A stretch of 64,000 bases of DNA from Paenibacillus aurantius (GTDB lineage: Bacteria; Bacillota; Bacilli; Paenibacillales; NBRC-103111). The stretch is taken from the NCBI RefSeq assembly GCF_032268605.1, contig NZ_CP130318.1, positions 108,501 to 172,500 on the forward strand. Direction: 5' to 3'. The notes below the pieces were generated by a model, which was not told the DNA's origin, did not search any database, and saw only the letters and a program-made list of their open reading frames with translations. Both the position numbers and the translations under genes were made by a program. Positions 1-7,929 of this stretch are shown piece by piece (within the stretch, counting starts at the first letter, position 1; each line of letters starts with the position of its first letter).

Positions 1-20
1 CGGGCCTCTGGTTGCAGCGA

Positions 21-761
21 ATGAAGCATTTCATCGAAGGTACCAGCCGCATGCTGGCCCCTTCCCGCCGCGAATGCCTCATCTGCCATTCCCCCATCCA
101 GGGAGAGCCGCCCCCGCTTGGCCTGTGCCGGGGGTGCTTCGGGCAAATTCCCTGGATTACGGACATTCGCTGCCCCATGTGCGGCCGTTATGAGGAGTGC
201 CACGACTGCAAGCGGCGGGAAGAGGCATTTTTCCGCTGCAGCCGGAGTGCGGTCCGGTACAACGAACTGATGAAGGAGTGGCTCGCCCTTTACAAATACC
301 GGGGGCAGGAGAAGCTTCTTCCTGTTTTCGGAGGGATGCTGTATCACGGCTACAGCAAGCTGCTTCAGAGCGGGGAGTGGAACGGCGAAGCCCCCGACCT
401 GATCACCTTCACCCCGGTTAACGAGCAGCGTCTCTTGGAACGCGGCTTCAACCAGGCCGAACAGCTGGCCCGGCATCTGGGCCGGGAGGTTAAGCGGCCG
501 GTCGTTCCGCTGCTGAGACGGGTCCGCTATACCGGGAAGCAGAGTTTCAAGACCCGGGCGGAGCGACTGGCGGATCTCGCGGGGGCTTTTTCCCTGGAAG
601 AAGAAGCGGTTCGGAGGCTGAGGGCTGGCCATCATGGCAGTCCGCTTCGGATCGTCCTGGTGGACGACATCTACACGACGGGGAGCACACTTAACCAATG
701 CTCGGCTGTCATCTGCTCGGCCCTCCCGGCAGAAGTCTATGGTTTGGCCTGGGCCAGGTAA
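21..761 (+). CDS. comF: ComF family protein (phosphoribosyltransferase-like, DNA uptake)
   Basis: ComFC-type protein needed for natural transformation in Bacillus; the family combines an N-terminal zinc-binding part with a type I phosphoribosyltransferase fold. Four Cys pairs are visible (C19/C22, C36/C39, C51/C54, C60/C63 counted from the ATG at 21), and a PRPP-binding motif VLVDDIYTTGSTL lies near residues 211-224. About 246 residues, the usual size. The reading frame stays open to the left edge (TTG at 12, and no stop before base 3), so the true start may lie outside the window. It directly precedes yvyF and flgM, as in B. subtilis, which supports ComFC rather than another phosphoribosyltransferase. 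Confidence 0.9.
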   Translation: MKHFIEGTSRMLAPSRRECLICHSPIQGEPPPLGLCRGCFGQIPWITDIRCPMCGRYEECHDCKRREEAFFRCSRSAVRYNELMKEWLALYKYRGQEKLLPVFGGMLYHGYSKLLQSGEWNGEAPDLITFTPVNEQRLLERGFNQAEQLARHLGREVKRPVVPLLRRVRYTGKQSFKTRAERLADLAGAFSLEEEAVRRLRAGHHGSPLRIVLVDDIYTTGSTLNQCSAVICSALPAEVYGLAWAR

Positions 762-932
762 CCCGGATAGTAGGTAAATATATACAAACCCGCCGCGTTT
801 GCTGTACACTATAGGCAGCCGGAAGGCTGCCTTGTCCGGCTTTACGCCGGAGTCCTTTTTCAAAAGGCGGCGGTTGAGGGCGAAACCGTAATTATGACGA
901 ATAGGGAATATAGAAGCAGGGGGCTTGATTTC
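762..932 (+). other. intergenic leader with two hairpins upstream of yvyF
   Basis: Non-coding gap between comF and yvyF. Two short inverted repeats follow each other: GGCAGCC/GGCTGCC near 813-831 and TCCGGC/GCCGGA near 834-851, followed by CCTTTTTC. This could be a weak comF terminator or a structured leader. I could not match it to a riboswitch class (no c-di-GMP-I, glycine or SAM core). Confidence 0.4.
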
Positions 933-1352
933 ATGAGCTTAAATGTTGACAACTGTCCGCGCTGCGGAAAAATGTACCAGAAGAACCCTAGAGACCTGTG
1001 TCCGTCCTGCATCAAGGAAATGGACCTCCAATACGAGAAATGCATCGCCCACTTGCGGGCCAACCGGGGAATCGACCTCCAGGAGCTGAGCGAAGCGACC
1101 GAGGTGCCGGTCCGGCAGATCATCAAGTTTATCCGCGAGGGACGCATTTCCATTATCAACACGCCGAATATCCATTACCCTTGCGAGGTATGCGGAGGCC
1201 CGATCCGGGACCAGGCCATCTGCGATTCCTGCCGGCAGCGCCTTTCGAAGGAAGTCTCCAACACGCTGGAGGACGAGAAGAGACGGGAAGAGCTTCGGCG
1301 GCAGCAGAACCAGACGGGCTTTAACATCAGCGAACGGCTGAGGGACCGATAA
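933..1352 (+). CDS. yvyF: YvyF/TIGR03826 flagellar operon protein
   Basis: Conserved hypothetical protein of Firmicute flagellar operons, about 139 residues. It has zinc-finger-like Cys pairs at both ends of its core (CPRCG and CPSC near the N-terminus; CEVCGG and CDSC near residue 90) around a helix-turn-helix-like segment (LQELSEATEVPVRQIIKFIREG). The function is unknown; the gene is always beside flgM, so a regulatory or assembly role is inferred. I chose the ATG at 933 because AGGGGG lies about 10 bases upstream and the protein then begins just before the first Cys pair; an ATG at 894 in the same frame adds 13 residues without a good ribosome site. Confidence 0.85.
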   Translation: MSLNVDNCPRCGKMYQKNPRDLCPSCIKEMDLQYEKCIAHLRANRGIDLQELSEATEVPVRQIIKFIREGRISIINTPNIHYPCEVCGGPIRDQAICDSCRQRLSKEVSNTLEDEKRREELRRQQNQTGFNISERLRDR

Positions 1353-1355
1353 CGC

Positions 1356-1371
1356 TTTTTTTCGACAAAAA
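1356..1371 (-). promoter_or_regulatory. putative Spo0A box (0A box)
   Basis: The plus strand reads TTTTTTTCGACAAAAA; the complement contains TTTGTCGAA followed by an A-run, the extended Spo0A binding consensus. It starts 4 bases after the yvyF stop codon and about 100 bases before the proposed flgM promoter. The T-run is not preceded by a clear stem, so a terminator is a weaker explanation. Confidence 0.5.
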
Positions 1372-1470
1372 GGCCACGCTTCGTATGGGACCGTGGTCTC
1401 GTCTCTACCCTTCGGCAGCGGCGGAACGGCCGCCGGATAAGGAACATGTACCCAATTTCGCAAGATCATC

Positions 1471-1498
1471 TAACATATAAGGATTCAGCTGCCGATAA
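1471..1498 (+). promoter_or_regulatory. putative sigma-D promoter for flgM operon
   Basis: TAAC (1471-1474), a 16-base spacer, then GCCGATAA (1491-1498), close to the sigma-D consensus TAAA-N15-GCCGATAT. It lies 55 bases upstream of flgM, which has a sigma-D promoter in B. subtilis. The -10 element is shared with one arm of the hairpin annotated next. Confidence 0.5.
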
Positions 1499-1525
1499 TA
1501 GGAGTAAGGATTATCGGTGTTTTTT
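1492..1525 (+). terminator. hairpin plus T-run between yvyF and flgM
   Basis: Perfect 8-base arms CCGATAAT (1492-1499) and ATTATCGG (1510-1517) with a 10-base loop, followed by TGTTTTTTATTT. It looks like an intrinsic terminator that would separate the comF-yvyF transcript from the flgM transcript, and it overlaps the proposed sigma-D -10 box. Confidence 0.55.
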
Positions 1526-1553
1526 ATTTATAACCGAATGAGGTGAACTGACC

Positions 1554-1832
1554 ATGAAAATTAACGAAACTCCAAGAGTAGGAAACGTTAACCCCTATAA
1601 GAGACAGCAGCAGGAGGCCCGAGAGGCCCTGACGACCGGAAAGAAGGGGAAAGCGAAGGACGAGGTGCAGATATCCGCGGAGGCCAAGGAGCTCCAGGAA
1701 GCTCACGGGACCCAGCAGAGCGCCGAGCTGCGCAGCAAACGGATCGCTGAGCTGAAGCAGGCGGTCAGCACCGGAACGTATCATGTGGATGCCGGCAAAA
1801 TTGCCGAAAAGCTTCTCCCTTACATCAAGTAA
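1554..1832 (+). CDS. flgM: anti-sigma-D factor FlgM
   Basis: Small (92 residues) negative regulator that binds the flagellar sigma factor SigD until the hook-basal body is complete. The N-terminal half is basic and disordered-looking (KINETPRVGNVNPYKRQQ). The C-terminal half carries the FlgM core with VQISAEAKELQ, the KRIAELKQAVSTGTYHVDAGKIAEKLL segment split across residues about 60-90, which is the sigma-binding helix pair. GAGGTGA lies about 8 bases upstream of the ATG. It is the first gene of the flgM-flgN-flgK-flgL-yviE run, spaced 30-40 bases apart. Confidence 0.93.
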   Translation: MKINETPRVGNVNPYKRQQQEAREALTTGKKGKAKDEVQISAEAKELQEAHGTQQSAELRSKRIAELKQAVSTGTYHVDAGKIAEKLLPYIK

Positions 1833-1864
1833 ACGCAAACCATAAAGAAATCAGGTGAACCCGC

Positions 1865-2365
1865 ATGGCGCTTCAAGGATTAATCGAATCGATGGAGAAA
1901 CTGACCGCCCTCCACGGCATGCTGATCGAGCTCGGCAAGCAGAAAACAAGCGTCCTCGTCCATAACGAGGTGGAGCAGCTCAACCGGCTGGTCCAGCAGG
2001 AATCCCAGCTGGTCCGGCAGATCACGGAATGGAACGGCAAGCGGGAGGCGGCGGTCATGGAGTTCCTGCTTCACAAAGGCTTCCGGCCGAGCCCGAACGT
2101 GACCGTAAGCGAGCTAACGAAGCTGATTTTTAACGCGGAGGAGAAGCAGACCGTGCTGAACCTTCAGCAGCTCCTGTTGGGCCGGATTACCGAGCTCCGC
2201 CAGCTGAATGCGGTCAACCAGCAGCTGATCGAGCAGTCCCTGGCTTTTATCGATTACTCCTTGGATGTCGTGCTCGGTCCCCCGGAGGACGAGGCGGTTT
2301 ACCGCAACCCGATGCAGCAGACCTCCCGTGCGAAGCGCAACGGTTATTTTGATACAAGAGCATAG
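1865..2365 (+). CDS. flgN: flagellar export chaperone FlgN
   Basis: Cytoplasmic chaperone for the hook-filament junction proteins FlgK and FlgL. 166 residues, nearly all helical with heptad-like Leu spacing (LIESMEKLTALHGMLIEL at the start), matching the FlgN family in length and character. It sits directly upstream of flgK, its client, 32 bases after flgM. Primary-sequence conservation in FlgN is low, so position contributes much of the confidence. Confidence 0.88.
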   Translation: MALQGLIESMEKLTALHGMLIELGKQKTSVLVHNEVEQLNRLVQQESQLVRQITEWNGKREAAVMEFLLHKGFRPSPNVTVSELTKLIFNAEEKQTVLNLQQLLLGRITELRQLNAVNQQLIEQSLAFIDYSLDVVLGPPEDEAVYRNPMQQTSRAKRNGYFDTRA

Positions 2366-2398
2366 GGCCGCCGTCCGGCCGCAGGAAGGAAGTACCGC

Positions 2399-3946
2399 AT
2401 GAGATCAACTTTTCACAGTCTGGAAATATCCAAGAGGGCGTTGTTCACCCAGCAGGCCGCTCTTTCCACCACGGGGCACAACATTGCCAACGCCAATACG
2501 GAGGGCTATTCCCGTCAGGTCGTCAACATGAAGGCGGCGCGTCCGATCGAAGCGGTAGGGCTTTCCCATTCCACGGCACCGGGTCAGCTCGGCATGGGGG
2601 TCGAATTCGATTCGATCACCCGGATCCGCGAGAAGTTTCTGGACGATCAGTTCCGCAACGAGAACAAATCCTTGGGCAGCTGGTCGGTCCGGCAGGATAC
2701 GCTCGAGAAGCTGGAGACGATCATCGCCGAGCCTTCGGAAACGGGGATTCGTACGGTCGTCAACAATTTCTTCAAAGCGTGGTCCGATCTCAGCAAGGAC
2801 CCGGAAAAAACCGACGGCCGCAAAATTGTCCGGGAAGCCGCCATGGCCATGGCCGATGCCTTCAATACGACGAGCCGCCAGTTGGAGGACCTGAAGGGGG
2901 ATCTTACGGCGAACATTAACGTCACAATCAGCCAGGTGAACACCCAGATCGATTCGATCTCCCGGCTGAATGCCGAAATCCAGCGGGTCGAAGGCTTGGG
3001 AGACAACGCCAATGACCTGAGGGACCAGCGGGACCTGCTGACGGATCAGCTTTCGAAGATCGTTAACATTCAGGTGCAGGATTCCCCCCAAGGCTATACG
3101 ATCACGATGGGATCGGTTGCTCTGGTCGAGGGAGCGCAGGCAACGCCGTTAACGGCAGATTCCGTCAGTGCCGCCTATGGGTCCGGTGCTCTGAACAATG
3201 GAGAAATCCATGGAATGATTCTTTCCCGGGACAAGTACGTCGCCGATTACCAGAACCAGATCGATACGCTCGTTAACACTATTGCCAACGGAGAGATCGA
3301 GGTGACGATCCCGAAGGGTTCCGTTCTCCCCAACAACACGGTTCTCGGCAATAAAACCTACACCGGTGCGGACCGTGAGCTCAAGGAAGACCTGACGGTG
3401 AAGGTCAACGGCCTAAACGGGCTGCACAAGCTCGGATATATCTTCAGCGATACGCCGACGGCGGCGGGAGATTTCTTCACCGGGACGACCGGAACGACCT
3501 TTCAAGTGAATCCGGATATCGTCAATAACCCGAACCTGATCGCCACTTCGCTGCGGACTACGGGAACCGGTACATCCGATACGGTGATCAAAGGAAACAA
3601 TACGATGGCGCTGCTCATCTCCGGCTTGACCAACACCAAGTTTACGTTTCCGGCCGCCGTTGCCGGTACCCCGGACACGAAAGCAACGATGGACGACTTT
3701 TTCCGTTCTACAGTAGGCCAGTTGGGCGTGCAAACCCAGGAGGCCACCCGCCAGGCGGGCAATCAGAAGGTCCTCACCGACCAGGTGGATTCCCGAAGAC
3801 AATCCGTCAGCCAGGTGTCTCTGGACGAGGAAATGTCCAACATGATCAAGTTCCAGCATGCTTACAATGCGGCGGCACGCGCCATGACCACGTTCGACGA
3901 AATGCTGGACAAGGTCATCAACAGCATGGGAGTCGTAGGCAGATAA
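2399..3946 (+). CDS. flgK: flagellar hook-associated protein 1 FlgK
   Basis: First hook-filament junction protein, exported by the flagellar type III apparatus. 515 residues, typical. The N-terminal rod-type domain is clear (LSTTGHNIANANTEGYSRQ near residues 20-40) and the C-terminal D0 helix contains VSLDEEMSNMIKFQHAYNA and ends TFDEMLDKVINSMGVVGR. The central region (about 280-440) is variable, as expected. AGGAAGG precedes the ATG. Confidence 0.96.
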   Translation: MRSTFHSLEISKRALFTQQAALSTTGHNIANANTEGYSRQVVNMKAARPIEAVGLSHSTAPGQLGMGVEFDSITRIREKFLDDQFRNENKSLGSWSVRQDTLEKLETIIAEPSETGIRTVVNNFFKAWSDLSKDPEKTDGRKIVREAAMAMADAFNTTSRQLEDLKGDLTANINVTISQVNTQIDSISRLNAEIQRVEGLGDNANDLRDQRDLLTDQLSKIVNIQVQDSPQGYTITMGSVALVEGAQATPLTADSVSAAYGSGALNNGEIHGMILSRDKYVADYQNQIDTLVNTIANGEIEVTIPKGSVLPNNTVLGNKTYTGADRELKEDLTVKVNGLNGLHKLGYIFSDTPTAAGDFFTGTTGTTFQVNPDIVNNPNLIATSLRTTGTGTSDTVIKGNNTMALLISGLTNTKFTFPAAVAGTPDTKATMDDFFRSTVGQLGVQTQEATRQAGNQKVLTDQVDSRRQSVSQVSLDEEMSNMIKFQHAYNAAARAMTTFDEMLDKVINSMGVVGR

Positions 3947-3983
3947 CGGCTGCCTTATCAAGCTGACAAAAGGTGGATAAGAA

Positions 3984-4898
3984 ATGCCCTATAGAGTAAC
4001 GCAAGGTATGATGAGCAGCCAGCTCATGCGCAACCTGAACGCCAACCTGCACCGGATGGACAAATGGCAGAACCAGATGTCGACCGGACGCAAAATCAAT
4101 GCTCCTTCGGACGATCCCGTCGGCATTACCTTCTCTATGCGCTACCGCAGCGAGCTGACGGCCAACGACCAGTACCAGCGCAACGTGGACAGCGCCGTCT
4201 CCTGGCTGGATTACACGGATACGACGATGAATCAGGCAGGGAGTGTCCTGCAGCGGCTTAGGGAGCTAGCGGTAAATGGCTCAAACGGAACCAACCCGGA
4301 CACCGCCATGAAGTCCATTCAGAGCGAAGTGGGCGAGCTGTACAACCAGATGATCGATATCGCCAACTCGACGTTTAATGGGAAGGCGGTCTTTAACGGC
4401 CAGAACACGACCCAAGCTCCGTACCCCAAGACGGGAATTGCGGATCTGGACCTGTCGACGCTTAAGCCGGCGGATTCCGGCGAGATCAAGTACGAGGTCG
4501 GAGCGGGGATCAAGATGCCGATCAACGTCAACGGTAATGAAGTGTTCGGCGGGACGACCGAGACGGACAGCATTTTTCAAATATTCAAGGAGCTTCATAC
4601 GGCCCTGGGCAGCAGTGATTATTCGGCGGTCTCTTCCCTCATCGGAAAGATTGACAGCCGCAACGATAAGTTTCTGGAAACCCGCTCCCAGGTAGGGGCA
4701 CGGATGAACCGGATCGACCTGATTCAGGGGCGGCTGGCGGACATCAACATTAACCTCCAGAGCCTTCAGTCCAAGACCGAGGACGCCGATATGGCGGAGG
4801 TTATCACCAACATGAAGATGGATGAGAACGTCTACCAAGCCTCCTTGTCCGTCGGCTCCAAGCTCATTCAGCCGAGCCTGGTGGACTTCCTGAGATAG
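3984..4898 (+). CDS. flgL: flagellar hook-associated protein 3 FlgL
   Basis: Second hook-filament junction protein, a flagellin homologue. 304 residues. The N-terminal D0/D1 signature VTQGMMSSQLMRNLNANL and KINAPSDDPVG (about residues 40-50) and the C-terminal helix NVYQASLSVGSKLIQPSLVDFLR are diagnostic. AAAGGTGG lies upstream of the ATG. It follows flgK by 37 bases in the same operon. Confidence 0.96.
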   Translation: MPYRVTQGMMSSQLMRNLNANLHRMDKWQNQMSTGRKINAPSDDPVGITFSMRYRSELTANDQYQRNVDSAVSWLDYTDTTMNQAGSVLQRLRELAVNGSNGTNPDTAMKSIQSEVGELYNQMIDIANSTFNGKAVFNGQNTTQAPYPKTGIADLDLSTLKPADSGEIKYEVGAGIKMPINVNGNEVFGGTTETDSIFQIFKELHTALGSSDYSAVSSLIGKIDSRNDKFLETRSQVGARMNRIDLIQGRLADININLQSLQSKTEDADMAEVITNMKMDENVYQASLSVGSKLIQPSLVDFLR

Positions 4899-4910
4899 GA
4901 GGGGACGGCC

Positions 4911-5480
4911 GTGGTTTCCATTCCTCAGCTTCAAATTCGCCAGCAGTACGGCCGTATTGGGATTGACGCGGATCCGGGCCGGCAGAGCATCGAACAGCCG
5001 AAGGCCGAGGTGCAGATCCGGACCACGCCGGCTAAGCTGGATATCCATTCCCCACAAGGCGAGCTGGAGATTGACCAGAGCCGGGCGTGGGACGCTCTTG
5101 GCAAGGGCAATATCCTGGAGTCGATGCAGCGCATCTATTCCCAGGCCCACGAGATCCTGCTGCAGGGGATTGCTCACCGGGTGGAGTACGGCAACCGCCT
5201 GGCGGACATCTCCAAACCCGGCAATCCCATTGCCGACAATGCCGAGCAGGAGGCGTATCATTTTCCCGAGTTCGATTATTATGGTCCGGCTTCCATGGAT
5301 AACGTGGACATAAGGTATACCGCCCACAAGCCCGAGATTCAGGTGACGGAAGGCCGCGTGGATATCAACGTGATCCCTCATAAGCCGATCATCGAGTACA
5401 CGAGAGGGAAGCTGGACATTTACATGCAGCAGTACCCCAAGGTGGAGTATATTCCGCCTATCATTGATACCGTTAGGTAG
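4911..5480 (+). CDS. yviE: YviE-type flagellar operon protein (DUF6470)
   Basis: Hypothetical protein between flgL and fliW, the position of B. subtilis yviE. 189 residues starting at GTG with GGAGGGG just upstream. It is dominated by short beta-prone repeats of the type P-x-[AL]-[DE]-[IV] (KAEVQIRTTPAKLDI, QGELEIDQ, KPEIQVTEGRVDINV, RGKLDIYMQQYPKVEY) on both sides of a helical centre (about residues 60-115). The function is unknown; a role in filament assembly or in the FliW-CsrA circuit is only suggested by position. Confidence 0.85.
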   Translation: MVSIPQLQIRQQYGRIGIDADPGRQSIEQPKAEVQIRTTPAKLDIHSPQGELEIDQSRAWDALGKGNILESMQRIYSQAHEILLQGIAHRVEYGNRLADISKPGNPIADNAEQEAYHFPEFDYYGPASMDNVDIRYTAHKPEIQVTEGRVDINVIPHKPIIEYTRGKLDIYMQQYPKVEYIPPIIDTVR

Positions 5481-5508
5481 TTTTTTTTCCATAGAAGAGG
5501 CCGGGCAG

Positions 5509-5531
5509 GACGGGGATTCTCCGTCTTTTTT
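5509..5531 (+). terminator. intrinsic terminator after yviE
   Basis: GACGG (5509-5513) pairs with CCGTC (5521-5525), extended by two more pairs around an ATT loop, followed by a T-run at 5526-5531. It probably ends the flgM-yviE transcript. Confidence 0.65.
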
Positions 5532-5533
5532 GG

Positions 5534-5549
5534 CTTTTTTCGACAAAAG
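5534..5549 (-). promoter_or_regulatory. putative Spo0A box upstream of fliW
   Basis: The plus strand reads CTTTTTTCGACAAAAG; the complement is CTTTTGTCGAAAAAAG, an extended 0A-box match. It is nearly identical to the site at 1356-1371 and lies about 75 bases upstream of the fliW start. Confidence 0.5.
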
Positions 5550-5619
5550 GGCAGGAAACCTTGGTTTTCTTGTAGAAAACCCCATGAGGAAACAACCCGC
5601 TTAAGAGAGGATGAGGGAC

Positions 5620-6057
5620 GTGCTAGTAACCACCCGTTGGTTTGGTGACATAGAGGTGCAGGAAGACGAAATCTTTACTTTTCCGCAGGGGCTTCCGGGG
5701 TTTCCGGACCATCAGCGGTTTATGATCATTCGCAACGAGGGAGAGATTCCGGTTTCTTACCTTCAGTCGGTGGACGAGGGAGAGCTGGCGTTTATTCTCG
5801 CCGACCCGTTCTACTTCTTCCCGGGGTACCAGGTGGAGCTGACCGAGGGGATGAAAGAGGAGCTGGGTATGCCCGAACCCGAGGATCTTGTCATTATGGT
5901 AATGCTTTCGGTACCGGATTCCCTGGAGGACGCCACCGCCAATCTGCTCGCCCCCCTGGCCATTCATACGAAGACCCGAACCGGCAAGCAGCTCGTCCTT
6001 CACCAGTCGGAGTACAAGACAAAGCATAAGCTCATTCCCGAGAACCAAGGAGGCTGA
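5620..6057 (+). CDS. fliW: flagellar assembly factor FliW
   Basis: FliW binds flagellin and, when free, binds CsrA and relieves CsrA repression of hag translation (partner switch known from B. subtilis). The family signature FPQGLPGFPDHQRF is near residues 20-35. I prefer the GTG at 5620 (145 residues): the ATG at 5611 directly abuts its only purine-rich site, whereas AGAGAGGATGAGGG is well spaced for 5620. The stop codon lies 5 bases before csrA, so the two genes are translationally close, as expected for partners. Confidence 0.93.
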   Translation: MLVTTRWFGDIEVQEDEIFTFPQGLPGFPDHQRFMIIRNEGEIPVSYLQSVDEGELAFILADPFYFFPGYQVELTEGMKEELGMPEPEDLVIMVMLSVPDSLEDATANLLAPLAIHTKTRTGKQLVLHQSEYKTKHKLIPENQGG

Positions 6058-6062
6058 ACCCG

Positions 6063-6296
6063 ATGCTAGTTCTATCCAGGAAAAAGGGAGAGTCGATCAT
6101 GATCGGCGAAGGAATCGAGCTGATCGTCCTCGGCACCGAAGGTGATACGGTCAAAATCGGCATTAATGCGCCGAAGCAGGTGGAGGTTTACCGCAAGGAA
6201 GTGTACCTTGCGATCCAGCAATCCAACCGGGAAGCTTCCCGGAGCAGCTTGATTGGACGGGATTTAAGTGGGTTAATACGTAAAACGGAGAAATAA
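6063..6296 (+). CDS. csrA: carbon storage regulator CsrA
   Basis: RNA-binding translational repressor, here expected to block hag translation. 77 residues; MLVLSRKKGESIMIG at the N-terminus and the APKQVEVYRKEVY segment are the RNA-binding parts of the family. The tail after residue about 58 is a short extension. The gene is immediately downstream of fliW and upstream of hag, whose leader carries a consensus CsrA site at 6463-6472. Confidence 0.95.
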   Translation: MLVLSRKKGESIMIGEGIELIVLGTEGDTVKIGINAPKQVEVYRKEVYLAIQQSNREASRSSLIGRDLSGLIRKTEK

Positions 6297-6418
6297 GGAG
6301 ATAAGTAGGGTATTAAAGTAGAATAGAAGAGGAATTATGTGAAAATGGGTCAATTTTGGCCAAATTAGGTTGTTTCCTCTCATATCAAGCCCTCCCGGTT
6401 TTAACGATATATCTATCA

Positions 6419-6445
6419 TAAGGAATTCAGTCGGGCGGCCGATCG
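6419..6445 (+). promoter_or_regulatory. sigma-D promoter of hag
   Basis: TAAG (6419-6422), 15-base spacer, GCCGATCG (6438-6445), close to the sigma-D consensus TAAA-N15-GCCGATAT. It lies 59 bases upstream of the hag start and would give a short leader that contains the CsrA site. Confidence 0.75.
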
Positions 6446-6459
6446 ACTGAAGCTCCTGG

Positions 6460-6475
6460 TCCACATGGAAGTGGA
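6460..6475 (+). promoter_or_regulatory. CsrA-binding hairpin in hag leader
   Basis: TCCAC (6460-6464) pairs with GTGGA (6471-6475), exposing GGA in the loop; the core ACATGGAAGT (6463-6472) matches the CsrA consensus ACANGGANGT at every defined position. A second GGA lies in the hag Shine-Dalgarno (AGGGAGGA, 6487-6494), giving the two-site arrangement known for CsrA control of hag. Confidence 0.75.
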
Positions 6476-6503
6476 GAACTTTACTCAGGGAGGAATTATT
6501 GAA

Positions 6504-7757
6504 ATGAGAATTAACCACAACATCTCTTCGTTGAACACGTACCGTCAGCTGAGCAACAACTCTGCAGCAACTAGCAAGAACATTGAAAAACTGTCTTCCG
6601 GTCTTCGTATCAACCGTGCTGGTGACGACGCCGCTGGTCTGGCAATTTCCGAGAAAATGCGTGGACAAATCCGTGGTTTGGACATGGCTTCCAAGAACTC
6701 GCAGGACGGCATCTCTTTGATTCAAACTGCTGAAGGTGCTTTGAACGAAACTCACTCCATTCTTCAGCGTATGCGCGAGCTGGCAGTTCAATCTGCGAGT
6801 GATACTAATACAAACACAGATCGTGGAGAAATCCAAAAAGAAATTGATCAGTTAGTAACTGAAATTGACCGTATTTCTACTACTACTGAGTTTAACACCA
6901 AAAAACTGGTTGATGGATCGTTTAACGGAACTTTCCAGATTGGTGCGAATGAAAATCAGACCATGAATCTTGCAATCAATGAAATGGGAGCTGCTAGTCT
7001 AGGGTTAGCTTCTGGAGTTGAGGTAGCTGCTGGTGTAGTTGGCGGTACAGCAGGTGCAACTTTAACAGCTGGGTCATATACTGTTAAAGGTACAGACCTT
7101 CTTGATGCCAGTGGACAAAAAGTGGCTTCCCTGGCTACTAATGTCGCGACAACAGCTGGAGGTGGAACTTACACTTTTGCAAAAGCTGCAGCTTTAAATG
7201 ATGGCGATAAGATTGTTATTGACTCTGCGGGTGCCGCAAAACTCACTAAAAATCTTGAATCTGGCCAAACAAATAGCAAACTTGCACCAGGCTCATATAG
7301 TTTTGTAGGTTCAGACGTTTTTAAAGACAATGTAAAAATCGGTACTTTTGCAACATCTGTTATTACATTTACAGACACAACAAAAGGAACTATGGATTTA
7401 GCAACTGTTTTTGGGTTAGCTAACCCAGCTGCCGGTGACAAGATTGTAGTTAAAGGTGTAGATGTATCTAGCCGAGAACAAGCTGCTTCTACTATTTCTG
7501 TTGTTAATAATGCATTGGAGAAGGTATCTTCTGAACGCTCCAAACTTGGTGCTGTTCAAAACCGTCTGGAACACACAATTAACAACCTGAATACTTCTTC
7601 CGAGAACCTGACTGCGGCTGAGTCCCGTATCCGCGATACCGACATGGCGAAAGAAATGATGGAGCAAACGAAGAACAACATCCTGGCTCAAGCAGCTCAA
7701 GCTATGCTTGCTCAAGCCAACCAACAACCGCAAGGCGTTCTACAGCTTCTCCGTTAA
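6504..7757 (+). CDS. hag: flagellin Hag
   Basis: Filament subunit, 417 residues. The conserved D0/D1 parts are intact: MRINHNISSLNTYRQ at the N-terminus and LSSGLRINRAGDDAAGLAISE near 30-50; the C-terminus ends MLAQANQQPQGVLQLLR. The start at 6504 is set by AGGGAGGA nine bases upstream. It is longer than the roughly 300-residue B. subtilis Hag because of a central insertion (about bases 7000-7480) made of two related units (7062-7220 and 7281-7451), each opening with L-[TA]-[AP]-GSY and closing with DKIV[IV]. That insertion is visibly A+T-richer than the surrounding genome, as is common for variable surface domains. Confidence 0.97.
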   Translation: MRINHNISSLNTYRQLSNNSAATSKNIEKLSSGLRINRAGDDAAGLAISEKMRGQIRGLDMASKNSQDGISLIQTAEGALNETHSILQRMRELAVQSASDTNTNTDRGEIQKEIDQLVTEIDRISTTTEFNTKKLVDGSFNGTFQIGANENQTMNLAINEMGAASLGLASGVEVAAGVVGGTAGATLTAGSYTVKGTDLLDASGQKVASLATNVATTAGGGTYTFAKAAALNDGDKIVIDSAGAAKLTKNLESGQTNSKLAPGSYSFVGSDVFKDNVKIGTFATSVITFTDTTKGTMDLATVFGLANPAAGDKIVVKGVDVSSREQAASTISVVNNALEKVSSERSKLGAVQNRLEHTINNLNTSSENLTAAESRIRDTDMAKEMMEQTKNNILAQAAQAMLAQANQQPQGVLQLLR

Positions 7758-7783
7758 TATCGACAAAGCTAAATGCTCTAGGG

Positions 7784-7811
7784 CCCTGGATTATTCCAGG
7801 GTCTATTTTTT
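7784..7811 (+). terminator. intrinsic terminator of hag
   Basis: CCCTGGA (7784-7790) and TCCAGGG (7795-7801) form a 7-base stem, followed by TCTATTTTTTG. Confidence 0.85.
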
Positions 7812-7929
7812 GTTCTAATGGAGTAATCATGAAACGGATTATCATATTTTATGTAATATGCCTATTCATTTGATAACTTATGATACCGATATTAATAGAA
7901 AAGAGCGGAATGAAAGAGGAGGGATACAA

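Noticed and set aside
762..932. c-di-GMP riboswitch before the flagellar operon
   Set aside because: Hairpins are present, but the conserved GEMM core is missing.
6352..6366. AATTTTGGCCAAATT as a CodY box upstream of hag
   Set aside because: Only 11 of 15 positions match and the centre differs; it is a palindrome around TTTGGCCAAA but cannot be assigned.
7754..7764. ATCGACAAAG after hag as a Spo0A box
   Set aside because: One mismatch in the core heptamer, no flanking tract, and lies between the hag stop and its terminator.
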